A stretch of 64,000 bases of DNA from Lachnospiraceae bacterium (GCA_024685315.1 JAIKVW010000033.1:55672-119671); one strand, 5' to 3'. Positions 43,781 to 53,101 are shown, numbered from the stretch's first letter. Notes: generated by a model not told the origin, from the letters alone. Program-made: numbers and translations.

Positions 43781-45052
43781 TTACAGAAAGATCTCTTTTC
43801 CGTCGATATATCTTTTCACTATGTTCGCGTCCGTTCCGCAGTAGCAGAAGCGCTCAAGCTTTTCCGCAGGTGACAGAGGAGACATCGGGTCTTCCAGACC
43901 GTCGAGCACCAGAGCGTCAAAGCGGTATCCCGGCGCGAGGCTTCCGACATGGTCGAACGCGGAGCCCCCGGTAAGCGTAGCCATGGCGAAAGCCTGGGCA
44001 AAGGTTAGGTGCCCGCTTTCTTCAGGGAAGTAGAATTCCCTCTGTTTGGAGAGCTGCACAGCAAGGGCCGCCTGGTGGTAGACCGCAGGACTCGAGCCTC
44101 CGCCGATGTCACTCCCGAGGGCGATGGGTATATTATCTTCACTCAAAAGGCGTTCCGCCTTCATTATGCCGGCGATGACGTTTGTGGTGGCCTCGGGGCA
44201 GTGCACCGTGAGACAGTTATATTTTCTGATAATATCAAGGTCGCGCTCTTCGGGGAAGATTACATGCGCGAATATGACCGGTCCGTGTTCCAGGAGACCG
44301 CATTTCTCGTAGATATCACTGTCGCAGGCATAGCCCGGGGCCCAGTTCTTTGCGGCTTCTGCCTCCGCGGGACTCTCGACCAGGTGAGTCTGGAGGCCGG
44401 TGCAGTACTTTGCCGCGATCCTTCCAAGCCCCTTCATTAGAGGCTCCGAGCAGGTCGGTGAAAAGCGGGGCGTGAGGATGGGCTTAACGCGCGGATCTCC
44501 GGTGTGGGAGGACACGAAGGCTTCTGTCTCCTTAAGGGACTTTGAGGTGTCTTCACACAGGAAGTCCGGGGAATTCTGGTCCATATTTACTTTCCCGATA
44601 TATGCCTGCATCCCGAGGCTCCTGACGCGCTCGAAGAGATAGTCGCAGGCGGCGCGGTGGATCGTAGTGAAGATCGATGCGTGGAAGGTCCCGCATTTCA
44701 TCATCGAAAGGGTCGCTGCGTCGTACATTGCCCGGGCGTATTCCGGGTCTGCATAGCGGGCTTCCTGCGGGAATGTATAGGAATCGAGCCAGTCAAAGAG
44801 GAGGCGGTCCATGCCGATGCCGCGCTGCGCGTACTGGCTCGCGTGGATGTGAAGGTCGCTGAAGGCCGGGATAAGCACCCCACGGCCGAGCTCAACCGTA
44901 TCCGCCCAGAGATATTCCTCCGGGAGCACCAGGCTTATGCCCTCGACGAAGCCGTCTTTTACGACAATATATGAGTTTTCATGTACTGCGAGAGTATTCC
45001 GGTCGGCGGAGTAAACGATATCGCCGTGAAAGATCTTTGTCTTTTCAAGCAT
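43781..45052 (-). CDS. guaD: Guanine deaminase
   Basis: This 423-residue amidohydrolase converts guanine to xanthine. Metal and substrate motifs: PAFSDLHIHASQYAQRG (about 61-77), ILTPRFSPTCSEPLM (about 195), LQTHLVES (about 225), FAHVIF (about 260) and ALGSDIGGGSS (about 313). Length is normal. AAGGAAGG precedes the ATG at 45052. It has its own promoter (45107-45135), divergent from the salvage operon at 45263, which places purine-base breakdown next to nucleoside salvage. Confidence 0.93.
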   Translation of the reverse strand: MLEKTKIFHGDIVYSADRNTLAVHENSYIVVKDGFVEGISLVLPEEYLWADTVELGRGVLIPAFSDLHIHASQYAQRGIGMDRLLFDWLDSYTFPQEARYADPEYARAMYDAATLSMMKCGTFHASIFTTIHRAACDYLFERVRSLGMQAYIGKVNMDQNSPDFLCEDTSKSLKETEAFVSSHTGDPRVKPILTPRFSPTCSEPLMKGLGRIAAKYCTGLQTHLVESPAEAEAAKNWAPGYACDSDIYEKCGLLEHGPVIFAHVIFPEERDLDIIRKYNCLTVHCPEATTNVIAGIMKAERLLSEDNIPIALGSDIGGGSSPAVYHQAALAVQLSKQREFYFPEESGHLTFAQAFAMATLTGGSAFDHVGSLAPGYRFDALVLDGLEDPMSPLSPAEKLERFCYCGTDANIVKRYIDGKEIFL

Positions 45053-45106
45053 AAGTCTGACCTTCCTTATTTCTGTTATGTACCGTGAGGGGCGGCTGTT
45101 TACTGT

Positions 45107-45135
45107 AGTTTACTTTGCCTTTACGATTTGGTCAA
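45107..45135 (-). promoter_or_regulatory. Predicted promoter of guaD
   Basis: On the minus strand, TTGACC (45135-45130), 17 bases, then TAAACT (45112-45107). Its -35 lies 15 bases from the -35 of the divergent promoter, so one regulator could control both. Confidence 0.65.
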
Positions 45136-45150
45136 GCCGGGCTGTTTTCG

Positions 45151-45180
45151 TTGACAAAAACGGTTCCAGAATTATATAAT
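45151..45180 (+). promoter_or_regulatory. Strong predicted promoter of the aldolase-mtnA-phosphorylase operon
   Basis: Both hexamers are perfect: TTGACA (45151-45156) and TATAAT (45175-45180), with an 18-base spacer. Confidence 0.8.
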
Positions 45181-45187
45181 TAATGTG

Positions 45188-45235
45188 TATCCCCGGAGTC
45201 TCCAGGCTGCAGTTTTTATCAGTCATCCGGGGATA
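45188..45235 (+). other. Stem-loop at the 5' end of the salvage-operon transcript
   Basis: TATCCCCGGA (45188-45197) pairs perfectly with TCCGGGGATA (45226-45235) around a 28-base loop. It starts about where transcription should begin and lacks a U tract. It may stabilise the mRNA or act as a sensor; no known riboswitch core was recognised. Confidence 0.5.
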
Positions 45236-45262
45236 TTCTGAGTATTAGCGAGGTCATTTTTT

Positions 45263-45904
45263 ATGATAATGGAAAAGCAGCGGCTCGAGATAATCGAGTA
45301 CGGCATCAGACTTCTTAGGACAGGCCTTACCAACGGAACCTCCGGGAATCTGAGCATGTATGATCCTGAGACCGGATACATGGCGATTACTCCGTCAGGA
45401 ATAGGATATGAGGAGACCAGGCCAGAGGACATCGTGATCGTGACGCTTGACGGCGAGCGTGTGGACGGGGAGAGGAAGCCTTCTTCGGAGCTCGATCTTC
45501 ACGCAAGCCTCTACCGCATGAAGCCTCATGCAAGGGCGGTCGTACACGCGCATTCTATGGCCTGCACCACGCTTGCCTGCCTCCGGGAACCGATCAGGCC
45601 GATACACTTTCTCCTGCCATGCTTCGGGATGAGCGAGGTTCCGGTAGCTCCTTATGTGACATTCGGGACCAGGGAGCTCGCGGACAGCGTCGCGAAGACC
45701 ATAGGGGACGGAGACGCGTGCCTGATGGCAAATCACGGAGTGATCTGCTGCGGGGCCGGCATGGCCGGGGCTTTCGGGCTGCTTGAGACCTGCGAGTGGT
45801 GCGCCGAGCTCCAGTGGAGATGCATGTGCGCCGGGAGGCCGGCCGTTCTCTCTGACGAGGAGGTACAGAAGGCGGTCGCAAGGTTCGCAGGATACGGCCA
45901 GTGA
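45263..45904 (+). CDS. Class II aldolase (fuculose-phosphate-aldolase type), probable methylthioribulose-1-phosphate aldolase
   Basis: The 213-residue zinc aldolase has the family's substrate loop NGTSGNLS (about 24-31), TPSGIGYE, the catalytic Glu in SSELDLH (about 74), zinc histidines in VVHAHSM (about 93-98) and MANHGVI (about 158). By sequence it fits FucA-like aldolases. Its place directly before mtnA matches the known Ald2-MtnA pair of the DHAP shunt, which splits 5-methylthioribulose-1-phosphate (or the 5-deoxy analogue) into DHAP and an aldehyde. No fucose genes are nearby, which favours this role. Function is inferred from context. Confidence 0.8.
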   Translation: MIMEKQRLEIIEYGIRLLRTGLTNGTSGNLSMYDPETGYMAITPSGIGYEETRPEDIVIVTLDGERVDGERKPSSELDLHASLYRMKPHARAVVHAHSMACTTLACLREPIRPIHFLLPCFGMSEVPVAPYVTFGTRELADSVAKTIGDGDACLMANHGVICCGAGMAGAFGLLETCEWCAELQWRCMCAGRPAVLSDEEVQKAVARFAGYGQ

Positions 45905-45964
45905 CCGGTTCTGATATTTGCAGCAGGAGCTTAAAGAAAATAATTCTATCAGGAAGGTATGAAT

Positions 45965-47041
45965 ATGGTAACCAATGAAGACAGAATGAACTGCAGCGTT
46001 CACCTTTCGGAGGACGGCACCAGGCTGGTACTTATCGACCAGACCCAGCTGCCCAACAGGCAGATCTCGCTCACCATGGACAAGGCAGAGGATATCTACG
46101 ACGCGATCAAGAGGCTTGCGGTGCGCGGCGCTCCGGCTATTGGGATCTGCGCGGGATACGCGATGTACGTGCTTGCATATCATCTTGGAGAGGAAGACCG
46201 CAGGGATTACGACTCTTTCCATGCTGCGATGAGCAGGTACGCGGACTATCTCATCTCCAGCCGTCCTACAGCCGTAAACCTCAGCTGGGCAGTTAAGAGG
46301 CAGATGGCTCTCATTGATGCCAATGCAGGAAAGGATCCTGAAGAGCTTATAAAGCTGCTTAAGGCTGAGAGCATTGCGATCCACGACGAGGATATAGAGA
46401 TGTGCACCAGGATCGCCGAGTACGGGCTTTCACTCATCAAGCCGGGCGACGGCCTCATCACCCACTGCAACGCAGGCCCGCTCGCTACCTCCAAGTACGG
46501 CACCGCCCTTGGACCGATGCTCCTTGCAAAAGAGCGCGGGATCGACATTCATGTATTTTCGGATGAGACCAGGCCTCTGCTCCAGGGAGCCCGCCTCACC
46601 AGCTATGAGCTTACCAAGGCAGGCGTCGACGTGACCCTGATCTGCGATAATATGGCTTCCGTAGTCCTTAAGCAGGGCAAGGTACAGGCAGCTTTCGTAG
46701 GCTGCGACCGCATTGCCGCGAACGGCGACTTCGCAAATAAGATCGGGACCAGCGGACTTGCGATCCTCTGCAAATATTACAACGTTCCGTTCTACACACT
46801 CGGACCGCTTTCCACCATCGACATGGACTGCCCGACAGGCGATGACATCAAGATCGAGCTTCGAGACCCGGATGAGATCAGGAACATGTGGTACCAGGAG
46901 CCTATGGCTCTTCCGGAGACCAAGTGCTACAACCCGGCTTTCGACGTGACGGACCACACCCTCCTCACCGCGATCGTTACCGACCAGGGCATTATTTATC
47001 CGCCTTTCGACGTGAACCTTAAGAAGCTGTTTGAGAAATAA
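45965..47041 (+). CDS. mtnA: 5-Methylthioribose-1-phosphate isomerase
   Basis: This enzyme of about 358 residues isomerises MTR-1-P to MTRu-1-P. Motifs: [13 protein letters not shown] near 57, TAVNLSW near 100, [19 protein letters not shown] near 160 (catalytic Cys), [19 protein letters not shown] near 235 (catalytic Asp) and [13 protein letters not shown] near 295. The start at 45965 is preferred over the ATG at 45959 because AGGAAGG ends only one base before the latter. It shares the operon with the aldolase and the phosphorylase. Confidence 0.93.
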   Translation: MVTNEDRMNCSVHLSEDGTRLVLIDQTQLPNRQISLTMDKAEDIYDAIKRLAVRGAPAIGICAGYAMYVLAYHLGEEDRRDYDSFHAAMSRYADYLISSRPTAVNLSWAVKRQMALIDANAGKDPEELIKLLKAESIAIHDEDIEMCTRIAEYGLSLIKPGDGLITHCNAGPLATSKYGTALGPMLLAKERGIDIHVFSDETRPLLQGARLTSYELTKAGVDVTLICDNMASVVLKQGKVQAAFVGCDRIAANGDFANKIGTSGLAILCKYYNVPFYTLGPLSTIDMDCPTGDDIKIELRDPDEIRNMWYQEPMALPETKCYNPAFDVTDHTLLTAIVTDQGIIYPPFDVNLKKLFEK

Positions 47042-47099
47042 ATGTAATCATTCAGGAACTTTTTAACAGATTATATTATAATACAAGGAGTAACTATCT

Positions 47100-47831
47100 A
47101 TGATGACAGAAACCCCGTCCGCCAGCATTAAACTGAAGGAAGGCACACACATTGCGAAGGTCGTCCTGATGCCGGGAGATCCTCTTCGTGCAAAGTACGT
47201 AGCAGAACACTACCTTGAGAACCCGGTCCTCTTCAATGACGTCCGCAATATGCTCGGCTATACCGGCACCTACCAGGGCAAGGAAGTATCGGTCATGGGA
47301 TCAGGCATGGGCATGCCTTCATTCACGCTGTATGCCTATGAGCTTTTCAATTTCATGGATGTCGAGGCGATCATCCGCATCGGTTCCGCAGGAGCGCTTC
47401 AGGATTACGTTCACCTGAGGGACGTAGTTATCGCGATGTCCGCATCCACAAACTCGTCGATGCCGCAGATCTACCCGCTTCAGGGCATGATGGCTCCGAC
47501 TGCGGATTTCGGAATGCTGAGGGAGGCTGTGAAGGCAGCTGAAGAGCTCGGCGTCAAGGCTGACGTCGGCCCGGTATTCTCCTCGGATTTCTTCTACAAT
47601 CCGGATCCGGACATCAATAAGAAGAGCACCGCTAGCGGCCACCTCTGCGTAGAGATGGAGACCGCAGCCCTCTACCTGCTGGCGATGAACAGCCACAAGA
47701 AGGGACTTTCGATCCTCACGATCTCGGATTCCCTGATCACAGGCGAAGGACTTTCCGCCGAAGACCGTCAGGATTCCTTCCATGACATGATGGAGATCGC
47801 GCTGAAGACCGCCGTTAATACAGAGCTGTAA
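47100..47831 (+). CDS. deoD: DeoD-type purine nucleoside phosphorylase
   Basis: The 243-residue hexameric-type phosphorylase has PGDPLRAKYVAEHYL near 24 (phosphate contact), GSGMGMPSFTLYAYEL, RIGSAGALQ near 93, CVEMETAALY near 180 and ISDSLITGE near 204. The family normally cleaves 6-oxo and 6-amino purine nucleosides with phosphate. Just downstream of mtnA it could supply ribose-1-phosphates, including MTR-1-P from MTA or 5-deoxyribose-1-P from 5'-deoxyadenosine, and so bypass MtnK; this is inference. AAGGAG precedes the ATG at 47100. Confidence 0.92.
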   Translation: MMTETPSASIKLKEGTHIAKVVLMPGDPLRAKYVAEHYLENPVLFNDVRNMLGYTGTYQGKEVSVMGSGMGMPSFTLYAYELFNFMDVEAIIRIGSAGALQDYVHLRDVVIAMSASTNSSMPQIYPLQGMMAPTADFGMLREAVKAAEELGVKADVGPVFSSDFFYNPDPDINKKSTASGHLCVEMETAALYLLAMNSHKKGLSILTISDSLITGEGLSAEDRQDSFHDMMEIALKTAVNTEL

Positions 47832-47933
47832 TTCAAAGCCCTGCCCGGTACATATTTACATTGTTTTTTCCTGCGGGAGACCGCAGTGAAATAATACAGA
47901 CAACTATTTTTTCTAAAGAAAAGGAGAAAGAAA

Positions 47934-49160
47934 ATGAAAAAGAAAGCAATTTTGAGTGCGCTTCTGGTTGGCGTTATGACGCTCGGCCTTGCAGCATGCT
48001 CCAGCAGCTCAAGCTCAAGTGCAGCTCCCGAGACCAAAGCTCCCGAGACCAAAGCTCCCGAGACTGAAGCAGTCGAGACAGAAGCACCCGAGACAGAGTC
48101 ATCCGGAAGCGAAGAAACCGCAAGCGGTCTTAAGATCTGCATCGTTTCTTCATCAGGTATCGACGACGGTTCCTTCAACGAGAACATCTACGACGGCATC
48201 GTTGCTTTCGTTGCTGATCATCCCGACTGCACAGTTACCGACGTTAAGGAGCCCGATCTTTCCAAGCTCATCGGCGTTGTTGAAGGCCTTGTAGGCGAGT
48301 ACGACGTATTCGTATGCCCCGGATACAACTTCGCTGCAGTTGGTGAAGTCGCAAAGGCTAACCCTGACAAGTATTTCCTCGTAGTTGACAGCACGGTTAC
48401 CGACGCTGAGGGCAACGCTCTCGCGGCAGCTGAGCTCGGAAACGTATATACCATGACATTCCAGGAAGAGCAGAGCGGCTTCTTCGCAGGCCTCGCTGCA
48501 GCTCTTACCACCGAGACCGGCAAGGTCGCTGTTGTCAACGGTATTGCTTTCCCTTCAAACGTTAACTACCAGTACGGTTTCATGTCCGGCGTTAACTATG
48601 CAAACGCCAAGTACGGCACCACCGCTGAGATCGTTGAGCTTCCTTCCTACTCCGGAACAGACGTTACCGGCGCTAACGTAGGCGGCAACTATGTCGGAGC
48701 ATTCGACGATATCGACGGCGGCAAGACCATCGGCAAGACCCTCATCGAGCAGGAGAACGTTGACATTATCTTCGTTGCAGCAGGCGCTTCCGGAAACGGC
48801 GTTTTCGCGGCAGTTAAGGAGAACGGCAGCGGATACTGCATCGGATGCGATACCGACCAGTATGACGACGGCGCAAACGGCGACAAGAACATCATCCTTA
48901 CCTGCGGTCTCAAGATCATGGACATCAACGTGACCCGCCAGCTCAACGCTATCTATGACGGAACGTTCGCAGCAGAGGATGCTATTCTCGGTGCTGACAC
49001 CGGTTCTACCGGATATGTAAGCGCAGAGGGACGCCAGCAGCTTTCCGAGGACGCTCTCGCAAAGCTTGCAGAGACCTATAAGCTTCTCGAGGACGGGACC
49101 ATCGTTCCCGCAGCTAACTTCAACGGCTATACCCCGACTGATTTCCCGGGACTTAACTGA
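47934..49160 (+). CDS. BMP/PnrA-family nucleoside-binding lipoprotein
   Basis: The 408-residue product has a lipoprotein signal (LGLAAC, Cys22), a Ser tract, a Pro/Glu/Thr linker (about 30-60), then the BMP fold: IVSSSGIDDGSFNEN near 71, GYNFAAVGEVAKANPDKYFLVVD near 122, QEEQSGFFAGLAAALTTETG near 177, and GSTGYVSA near the end. BMP proteins capture nucleosides for the ABC importer encoded next. Codon bias suggests high expression. AAAGGAG precedes the ATG. A terminator at 49180-49225 separates it from the transporter, which may set a high binding-protein level. Confidence 0.94.
   Translation: MKKKAILSALLVGVMTLGLAACSSSSSSSAAPETKAPETKAPETEAVETEAPETESSGSEETASGLKICIVSSSGIDDGSFNENIYDGIVAFVADHPDCTVTDVKEPDLSKLIGVVEGLVGEYDVFVCPGYNFAAVGEVAKANPDKYFLVVDSTVTDAEGNALAAAELGNVYTMTFQEEQSGFFAGLAAALTTETGKVAVVNGIAFPSNVNYQYGFMSGVNYANAKYGTTAEIVELPSYSGTDVTGANVGGNYVGAFDDIDGGKTIGKTLIEQENVDIIFVAAGASGNGVFAAVKENGSGYCIGCDTDQYDDGANGDKNIILTCGLKIMDINVTRQLNAIYDGTFAAEDAILGADTGSTGYVSAEGRQQLSEDALAKLAETYKLLEDGTIVPAANFNGYTPTDFPGLN
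48024..48068 (+). repeat. 15-bp tandem repeats in the lipoprotein linker
   Basis: Three copies of GCTCCCGAGACCAAA (the third diverged) start at 48024, 48039 and 48054 and encode APETK units. They lie in the flexible linker between lipid anchor and binding domain. Confidence 0.85.
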
Positions 49161-49179
49161 TAGCTGAACTAAATCTCAC

Positions 49180-49225
49180 GGCTGCCGCGCTGCCTCTTAG
49201 AGGGGGCAGCGTGTCAGCCTTTTTT
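49180..49225 (+). terminator. Intercistronic terminator between lipoprotein and ABC ATPase
   Basis: GGCTG-CCGCGCTGCC pairs with GGGCAGCGTG-TCAGCC and is followed by TTTTTT (49220-49225). It is probably partly read through, since no new promoter is seen before the ATPase gene. Confidence 0.8.
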
Positions 49226-49240
49226 ACAAGGAATAGAAGA

Positions 49241-50788
49241 ATGGGACAGGAGAGAGAAGAGTATATCGTCGAGATGCGGCATATTACCAAGCGCTTCCCG
49301 GGAATAGTCGCGAACGATGACGTAACCATCCAGGCCAGGCAGGGGGAGATCTACGCGCTCCTCGGAGAGAACGGCGCGGGCAAGTCTACCCTCATGAGCA
49401 TGCTGTACGGCATGTACGAGCCTGATCACGGAGAGATATATATACGCGGGCAGAAGGTCAATTTCCGTTCTGCTTCCGATGCCGCGGACGCCAACATCGG
49501 AATGGTGCACCAGCATTTTAAGCTCGTAGAGAACTTTACCGTTGCCGAGAATATTACCCTCGGTATCGAGCCTATGAAGAAAGGCCTGGGTATATTCCCT
49601 TACGTAGACCTTTCGGAAGCAAGCCGTAAGATCGCAGAGATGTCAAAAAGCTACGGGCTTGAGGTCGATCCGAAGGCAGTAATCTCGGATCTGGGCGTCT
49701 CGATCCGGCAGAGGGTCGAGATCATGAAGATGCTCTACAGGCAGGCAGAGATACTGATCTTTGATGAGCCTACCGCCATCCTTACCCCCCAGGAGGTCGA
49801 GTACCTTTTAAAGAGCCTGGAGGAGCTGAGGAAGGGCGGCAAAACTGTCATCCTGATAACCCATAAGATCGAAGAGATCAAGAAAGTCGCCGACAGATGC
49901 GCTATCCTGCGCAGAGGGAAGCTGATAGACGTCCTTGATGTCAGGACCACCTCCACACAGGAGATGGCAAACCTCATGGTCGGAAGGACGGTCGCGCTCC
50001 AGACTGACAAGTCTGAAGCAAAATTCGGGGATCCCGTACTTGTGGTAAAAGACCTTTCGGTACGGAATGAAGACAAAGTACAGGTGGTGAAGGACGTCTC
50101 ATTCACCATCCGGGCAGGAGAAGTATTCGCGGTAGCGGGAGTCTCCGGGAACGGCCAGGTCGAGCTCGCCGACGCGATAGCCGGCCTCGTCAAGACCGAG
50201 AAGGGGAGCGTGACCCTTCTCGGAAAGGACATTACAAATGACGCGATCAGGGACCGCGTAGAGGAAGGTATAACCTACATACCCGAGGACAGGCAGAAAT
50301 TCGGGGTCTTTCTCGATTTTAACCTGCGGTCGAATCTGGCGCTGAGACGGTATTATAAAGAACCCTTCTCGCACAAAGGGATCCTGAATTTTGATGAATC
50401 CCAGCAGTATGCCGAGAGGCTTATAGGCGAATACGATATAAGAAGCGGACAGGGAGCGAAGACTTCACTCCGCTCGATGAGCGGAGGAAATCAGCAGAAG
50501 GCCATTGTTGCGAGAGAGATCGAGCAGCACTCCCCTCTGATCATATTTGTGCAGCCCACGAGAGGCCTTGACATGGGCGCTATAGAGAATATCCACAAGC
50601 AGATCCTGCAGGAGAGAGACCGCGGGGCCGCGATACTCCTGATCTCGCTTGAGCTGGATGAAGTAATGGGACTTGCAGACACTATCGGAGTTATCTACAA
50701 CGGACAGCTCCTTAAGATAGCCGATGCCGGGACGCTCTCCTCTCAGGAGATCGGCAGATACATGATGGGGGTGACGGACAATGAATAA
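49241..50788 (+). CDS. Nucleoside ABC importer, double ATPase subunit
   Basis: The 515-residue protein has two ABC domains like ribose/nucleoside importers. The first: GENGAGKST, short signature LGVSIRQRVEI and Walker B ILIFDEPTA. The second: the usual degenerate GVSGNGQVEL loop, SMSGGNQQK signature and IIFVQPTRGLD. It energises the permeases that follow. The start at 49241 (after AAGGAATAG) is preferred over the GTG at 49211, which lies inside the terminator stem. It overlaps the next gene by eight bases. Confidence 0.95.
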   Translation: MGQEREEYIVEMRHITKRFPGIVANDDVTIQARQGEIYALLGENGAGKSTLMSMLYGMYEPDHGEIYIRGQKVNFRSASDAADANIGMVHQHFKLVENFTVAENITLGIEPMKKGLGIFPYVDLSEASRKIAEMSKSYGLEVDPKAVISDLGVSIRQRVEIMKMLYRQAEILIFDEPTAILTPQEVEYLLKSLEELRKGGKTVILITHKIEEIKKVADRCAILRRGKLIDVLDVRTTSTQEMANLMVGRTVALQTDKSEAKFGDPVLVVKDLSVRNEDKVQVVKDVSFTIRAGEVFAVAGVSGNGQVELADAIAGLVKTEKGSVTLLGKDITNDAIRDRVEEGITYIPEDRQKFGVFLDFNLRSNLALRRYYKEPFSHKGILNFDESQQYAERLIGEYDIRSGQGAKTSLRSMSGGNQQKAIVAREIEQHSPLIIFVQPTRGLDMGAIENIHKQILQERDRGAAILLISLELDEVMGLADTIGVIYNGQLLKIADAGTLSSQEIGRYMMGVTDNE

Positions 50789-51980
50789 AGAATCATCCCG
50801 CAGGGGAGGTCCCAGGGCCGCGCTCGCAAGGTTCCTCACGAACGAGCGCTGGACCCAGATCACAGTCCCCATATTTTGCATAATCCTGACACTTATTGTG
50901 TCGGCGGTGGTGCTTCTCGTTTTGGGAAAGAAACCCGGAACGGCATTTTACAGCTTCCTGGCCGGCAATGGCTTCCTTCAGAAAGCCAATTACGGTTCAG
51001 GCTCGGGAATGATCTCCGATTTCTTCTCATTCCTGAACATAATGGCGCCGATGCTGCTTGCAGCCCTTGCATTCATTTTCGGATACCGGTGCGGACTCTT
51101 CAACATCGGTATCTCCGGACAGATGCTTCTTTCAGGCTATGTGGCAACGGTATTCATCGGATACTCGGAGCTCCCCGGGGCAGTGGCAAGGCCGCTGGTT
51201 CTAATCGTTGGTATCATTGTCGGTGGACTTGCGGGAGCCTTTATAGGTTTTTTGAAATACAGGTTCAATATTCATGAGGTCGTCTCGACCATCATGGTGA
51301 ACTACATTATCAGCTACGTGACCGCTTTCAGGATCAACCTGAAATACATCGACATGATCAGCCGCTCATCGAAGACCATTTCTTCCGCGGCAAGGCTGAC
51401 CTTCACCAAGGTGCAGATCGCGGGATGCAACTGCAACATACCTCTGGGAATTATTATCGCGATCCTCGCAGCGATCCTCGTGCATTTCGTGTTTGAGAAG
51501 ACCGTTTTCGGATTTGAGCTCCGCGCGGTCGGCTCCAACCGTAACGCGGCCTTGTACACCGGTGTAAATGTCGGAAAGCAGATGATCTCGGCCATGATGA
51601 TTTCAGGCATGCTTGCAGGACTTGCGGGCGTCACCTACTATCTCGGCTACACGAATACGATCATCCCGCGTGAGCTTGTCAGCATGGGCTACGACTCGAT
51701 CGCTACCGCGCTTCTGGGAAACAACAGCCCGATCGGGGCAATTTTCTCGTCGGTGCTGATCACTATCTTCCAGAACGGCGCGAGCTACATGAGCTCGGCG
51801 GTCGGCGTGGCGAAAGAGATCGCGTCCGTTATCACCGGCATACTCCTGCTGTTCTCGGCCTGCGGCGGATACTTCAGGCGTCTGGCAGCGAACTACCTCA
51901 GGAAGCTTGCTGACGAGGAGGAAGAGGCAAAGAAAGCGGCAGCAGCCATGGCAGCTGAGAAAGGAGGCGAGGACAAATGA
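50781..51980 (+). CDS. Nucleoside ABC importer, permease 1
   Basis: The 399-residue polytopic permease has the family segments ALAFIFGYRCGLFNIGISGQML, FNIHEVVSTIMVNYI and GSNRNAALYTGVNV. An extra long C-terminal tail is charged (KLADEEEEAKKAAAA). It pairs with the next gene product in a BMP-type importer (YufP/NupP-like). The ATG lies inside the end of the ATPase gene, and the next start overlaps its stop (ATGA). Confidence 0.94.
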   Translation: MNKESSRRGGPRAALARFLTNERWTQITVPIFCIILTLIVSAVVLLVLGKKPGTAFYSFLAGNGFLQKANYGSGSGMISDFFSFLNIMAPMLLAALAFIFGYRCGLFNIGISGQMLLSGYVATVFIGYSELPGAVARPLVLIVGIIVGGLAGAFIGFLKYRFNIHEVVSTIMVNYIISYVTAFRINLKYIDMISRSSKTISSAARLTFTKVQIAGCNCNIPLGIIIAILAAILVHFVFEKTVFGFELRAVGSNRNAALYTGVNVGKQMISAMMISGMLAGLAGVTYYLGYTNTIIPRELVSMGYDSIATALLGNNSPIGAIFSSVLITIFQNGASYMSSAVGVAKEIASVITGILLLFSACGGYFRRLAANYLRKLADEEEEAKKAAAAMAAEKGGEDK

Positions 51981-52945
51981 CATACATTAATTCCCTGATC
52001 ACAGACGGACTTGCATTTGCCCTTCCCCTGTTCATAATGGCGGTCGGCGGCATCTACTCTGAGAAGAGCGGCGTAACCAACCTCGCGGTCGAAGGCTTCC
52101 AGGGATTCGGGGCATTCATCGGCGCGCTTATCGCGACGATACTTTCCCTTAAATCCGGGCTTGGAGGACAGACGATAATATACATAGCAATCGCGGCGGC
52201 CTTCGTCGGCGGTGCAGTCTACGCGATGCTTCACGCCCTGCTCTGCATCTACTTTGACGCAGACCAGGTAATCAGCGGCGTGGTCATCAACATTCTCGGC
52301 CTCGCGCTCACGACCTTCCTTACCTCGCAGATCAACGGCGTGCTTTTCGGAAACGCCTCCAATAAATTTGTCCTCGAGACCTCTTACAGGTTCTCGGTAC
52401 CCGGACTTTCCAGCATACCGATCATCGGGGCAATATTTACTAAGGTATATCCTTTTGAGATCCTGATACTTGTGCTCGGCGTGTTCTTCTGGTACCTGAT
52501 GTACAAGACCAGGTACGGCATGCGGCTGAGGGCCTGCGGCGAGAATCCCCAGGCGGTAGACGCGGCCGGCGGAAACGTCTATAAGATCCGCTTCATCAGC
52601 GTAATGATCTCCGGCGGGCTTTCCGGTATCGGCGGTATGTGCATCGCTTATTCGCTGCTCGTGCAGTATTCGCCGAATATTTACCTCGGATACGGATACC
52701 TAGCTATCGCGGCGATGATCTTCGGCAACTGGAACATCATCCCGACCTTCTTCGTCTGCATATTCTTTGGACTCGCGAAGGCCGGCGGCAACCAGCTCTG
52801 CCTGGTAATGCAGCTCTCGTCGCTGTACACGAACCTGTTTATGATCATTCCTTACGTACTCACGCTCGTCATGATGATCTTCTTCTCAAAGAGGAACCAT
52901 CCGCCGAAGGCAGCTGGCCAGCCTTATGACAAGGGGCAGAGATAG
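51977..52945 (+). CDS. Nucleoside ABC importer, permease 2
   Basis: The 322-residue polytopic permease has GGIYSEKSGVTNLAVEG, the SGVVINILGLALTTF segment, and RACGENPQAVDAAGGNVYKIR. It is the second half of the transmembrane channel (YufQ/NupQ-like). The gene overlaps permease 1 by four bases and is followed by a strong terminator, closing the importer operon. Confidence 0.94.
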   Translation: MTYINSLITDGLAFALPLFIMAVGGIYSEKSGVTNLAVEGFQGFGAFIGALIATILSLKSGLGGQTIIYIAIAAAFVGGAVYAMLHALLCIYFDADQVISGVVINILGLALTTFLTSQINGVLFGNASNKFVLETSYRFSVPGLSSIPIIGAIFTKVYPFEILILVLGVFFWYLMYKTRYGMRLRACGENPQAVDAAGGNVYKIRFISVMISGGLSGIGGMCIAYSLLVQYSPNIYLGYGYLAIAAMIFGNWNIIPTFFVCIFFGLAKAGGNQLCLVMQLSSLYTNLFMIIPYVLTLVMMIFFSKRNHPPKAAGQPYDKGQR

Positions 52946-52973
52946 TACGTTAATGACAGGACTATAAAAGATG

Positions 52974-53019
52974 AGCGGTGCCCATTCAGCCCAATCCGGT
53001 TGAATGGGCACCGCTTTTT
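52974..53019 (+). terminator. Terminator after the nucleoside importer operon
   Basis: A perfect 15-bp stem, AGCGGTGCCCATTCA with TGAATGGGCACCGCT, is followed by TTTTT. Confidence 0.95.
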
Positions 53020-53090
53020 CAGGTTATAGAGAAGATGATTAGAGCTTTTCAAGTTGTTCTGCACGTATAGTAATACTGGAATAGATGAGA

Positions 53091-53101
53091 TATAATATAA
53101 T
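53091..53101 (+). promoter_or_regulatory. Overlapping TATAAT -10 boxes before the YbjQ-like gene
   Basis: TATAAT occurs at 53091-53096 and again at 53096-53101. No clear -35 was found at 16-18 bases from either. Confidence 0.4.

Noticed and set aside
47871..47886. CTGCGG-GAGA-CCGCAG hairpin before the lipoprotein gene as a terminator
   Set aside because: No T tract follows it on either strand; the T run lies on its 5' side.
49211..49240. GTG start for the nucleoside ABC ATPase
   Set aside because: It lies in a terminator stem; the ATG at 49241 has a better ribosome site.
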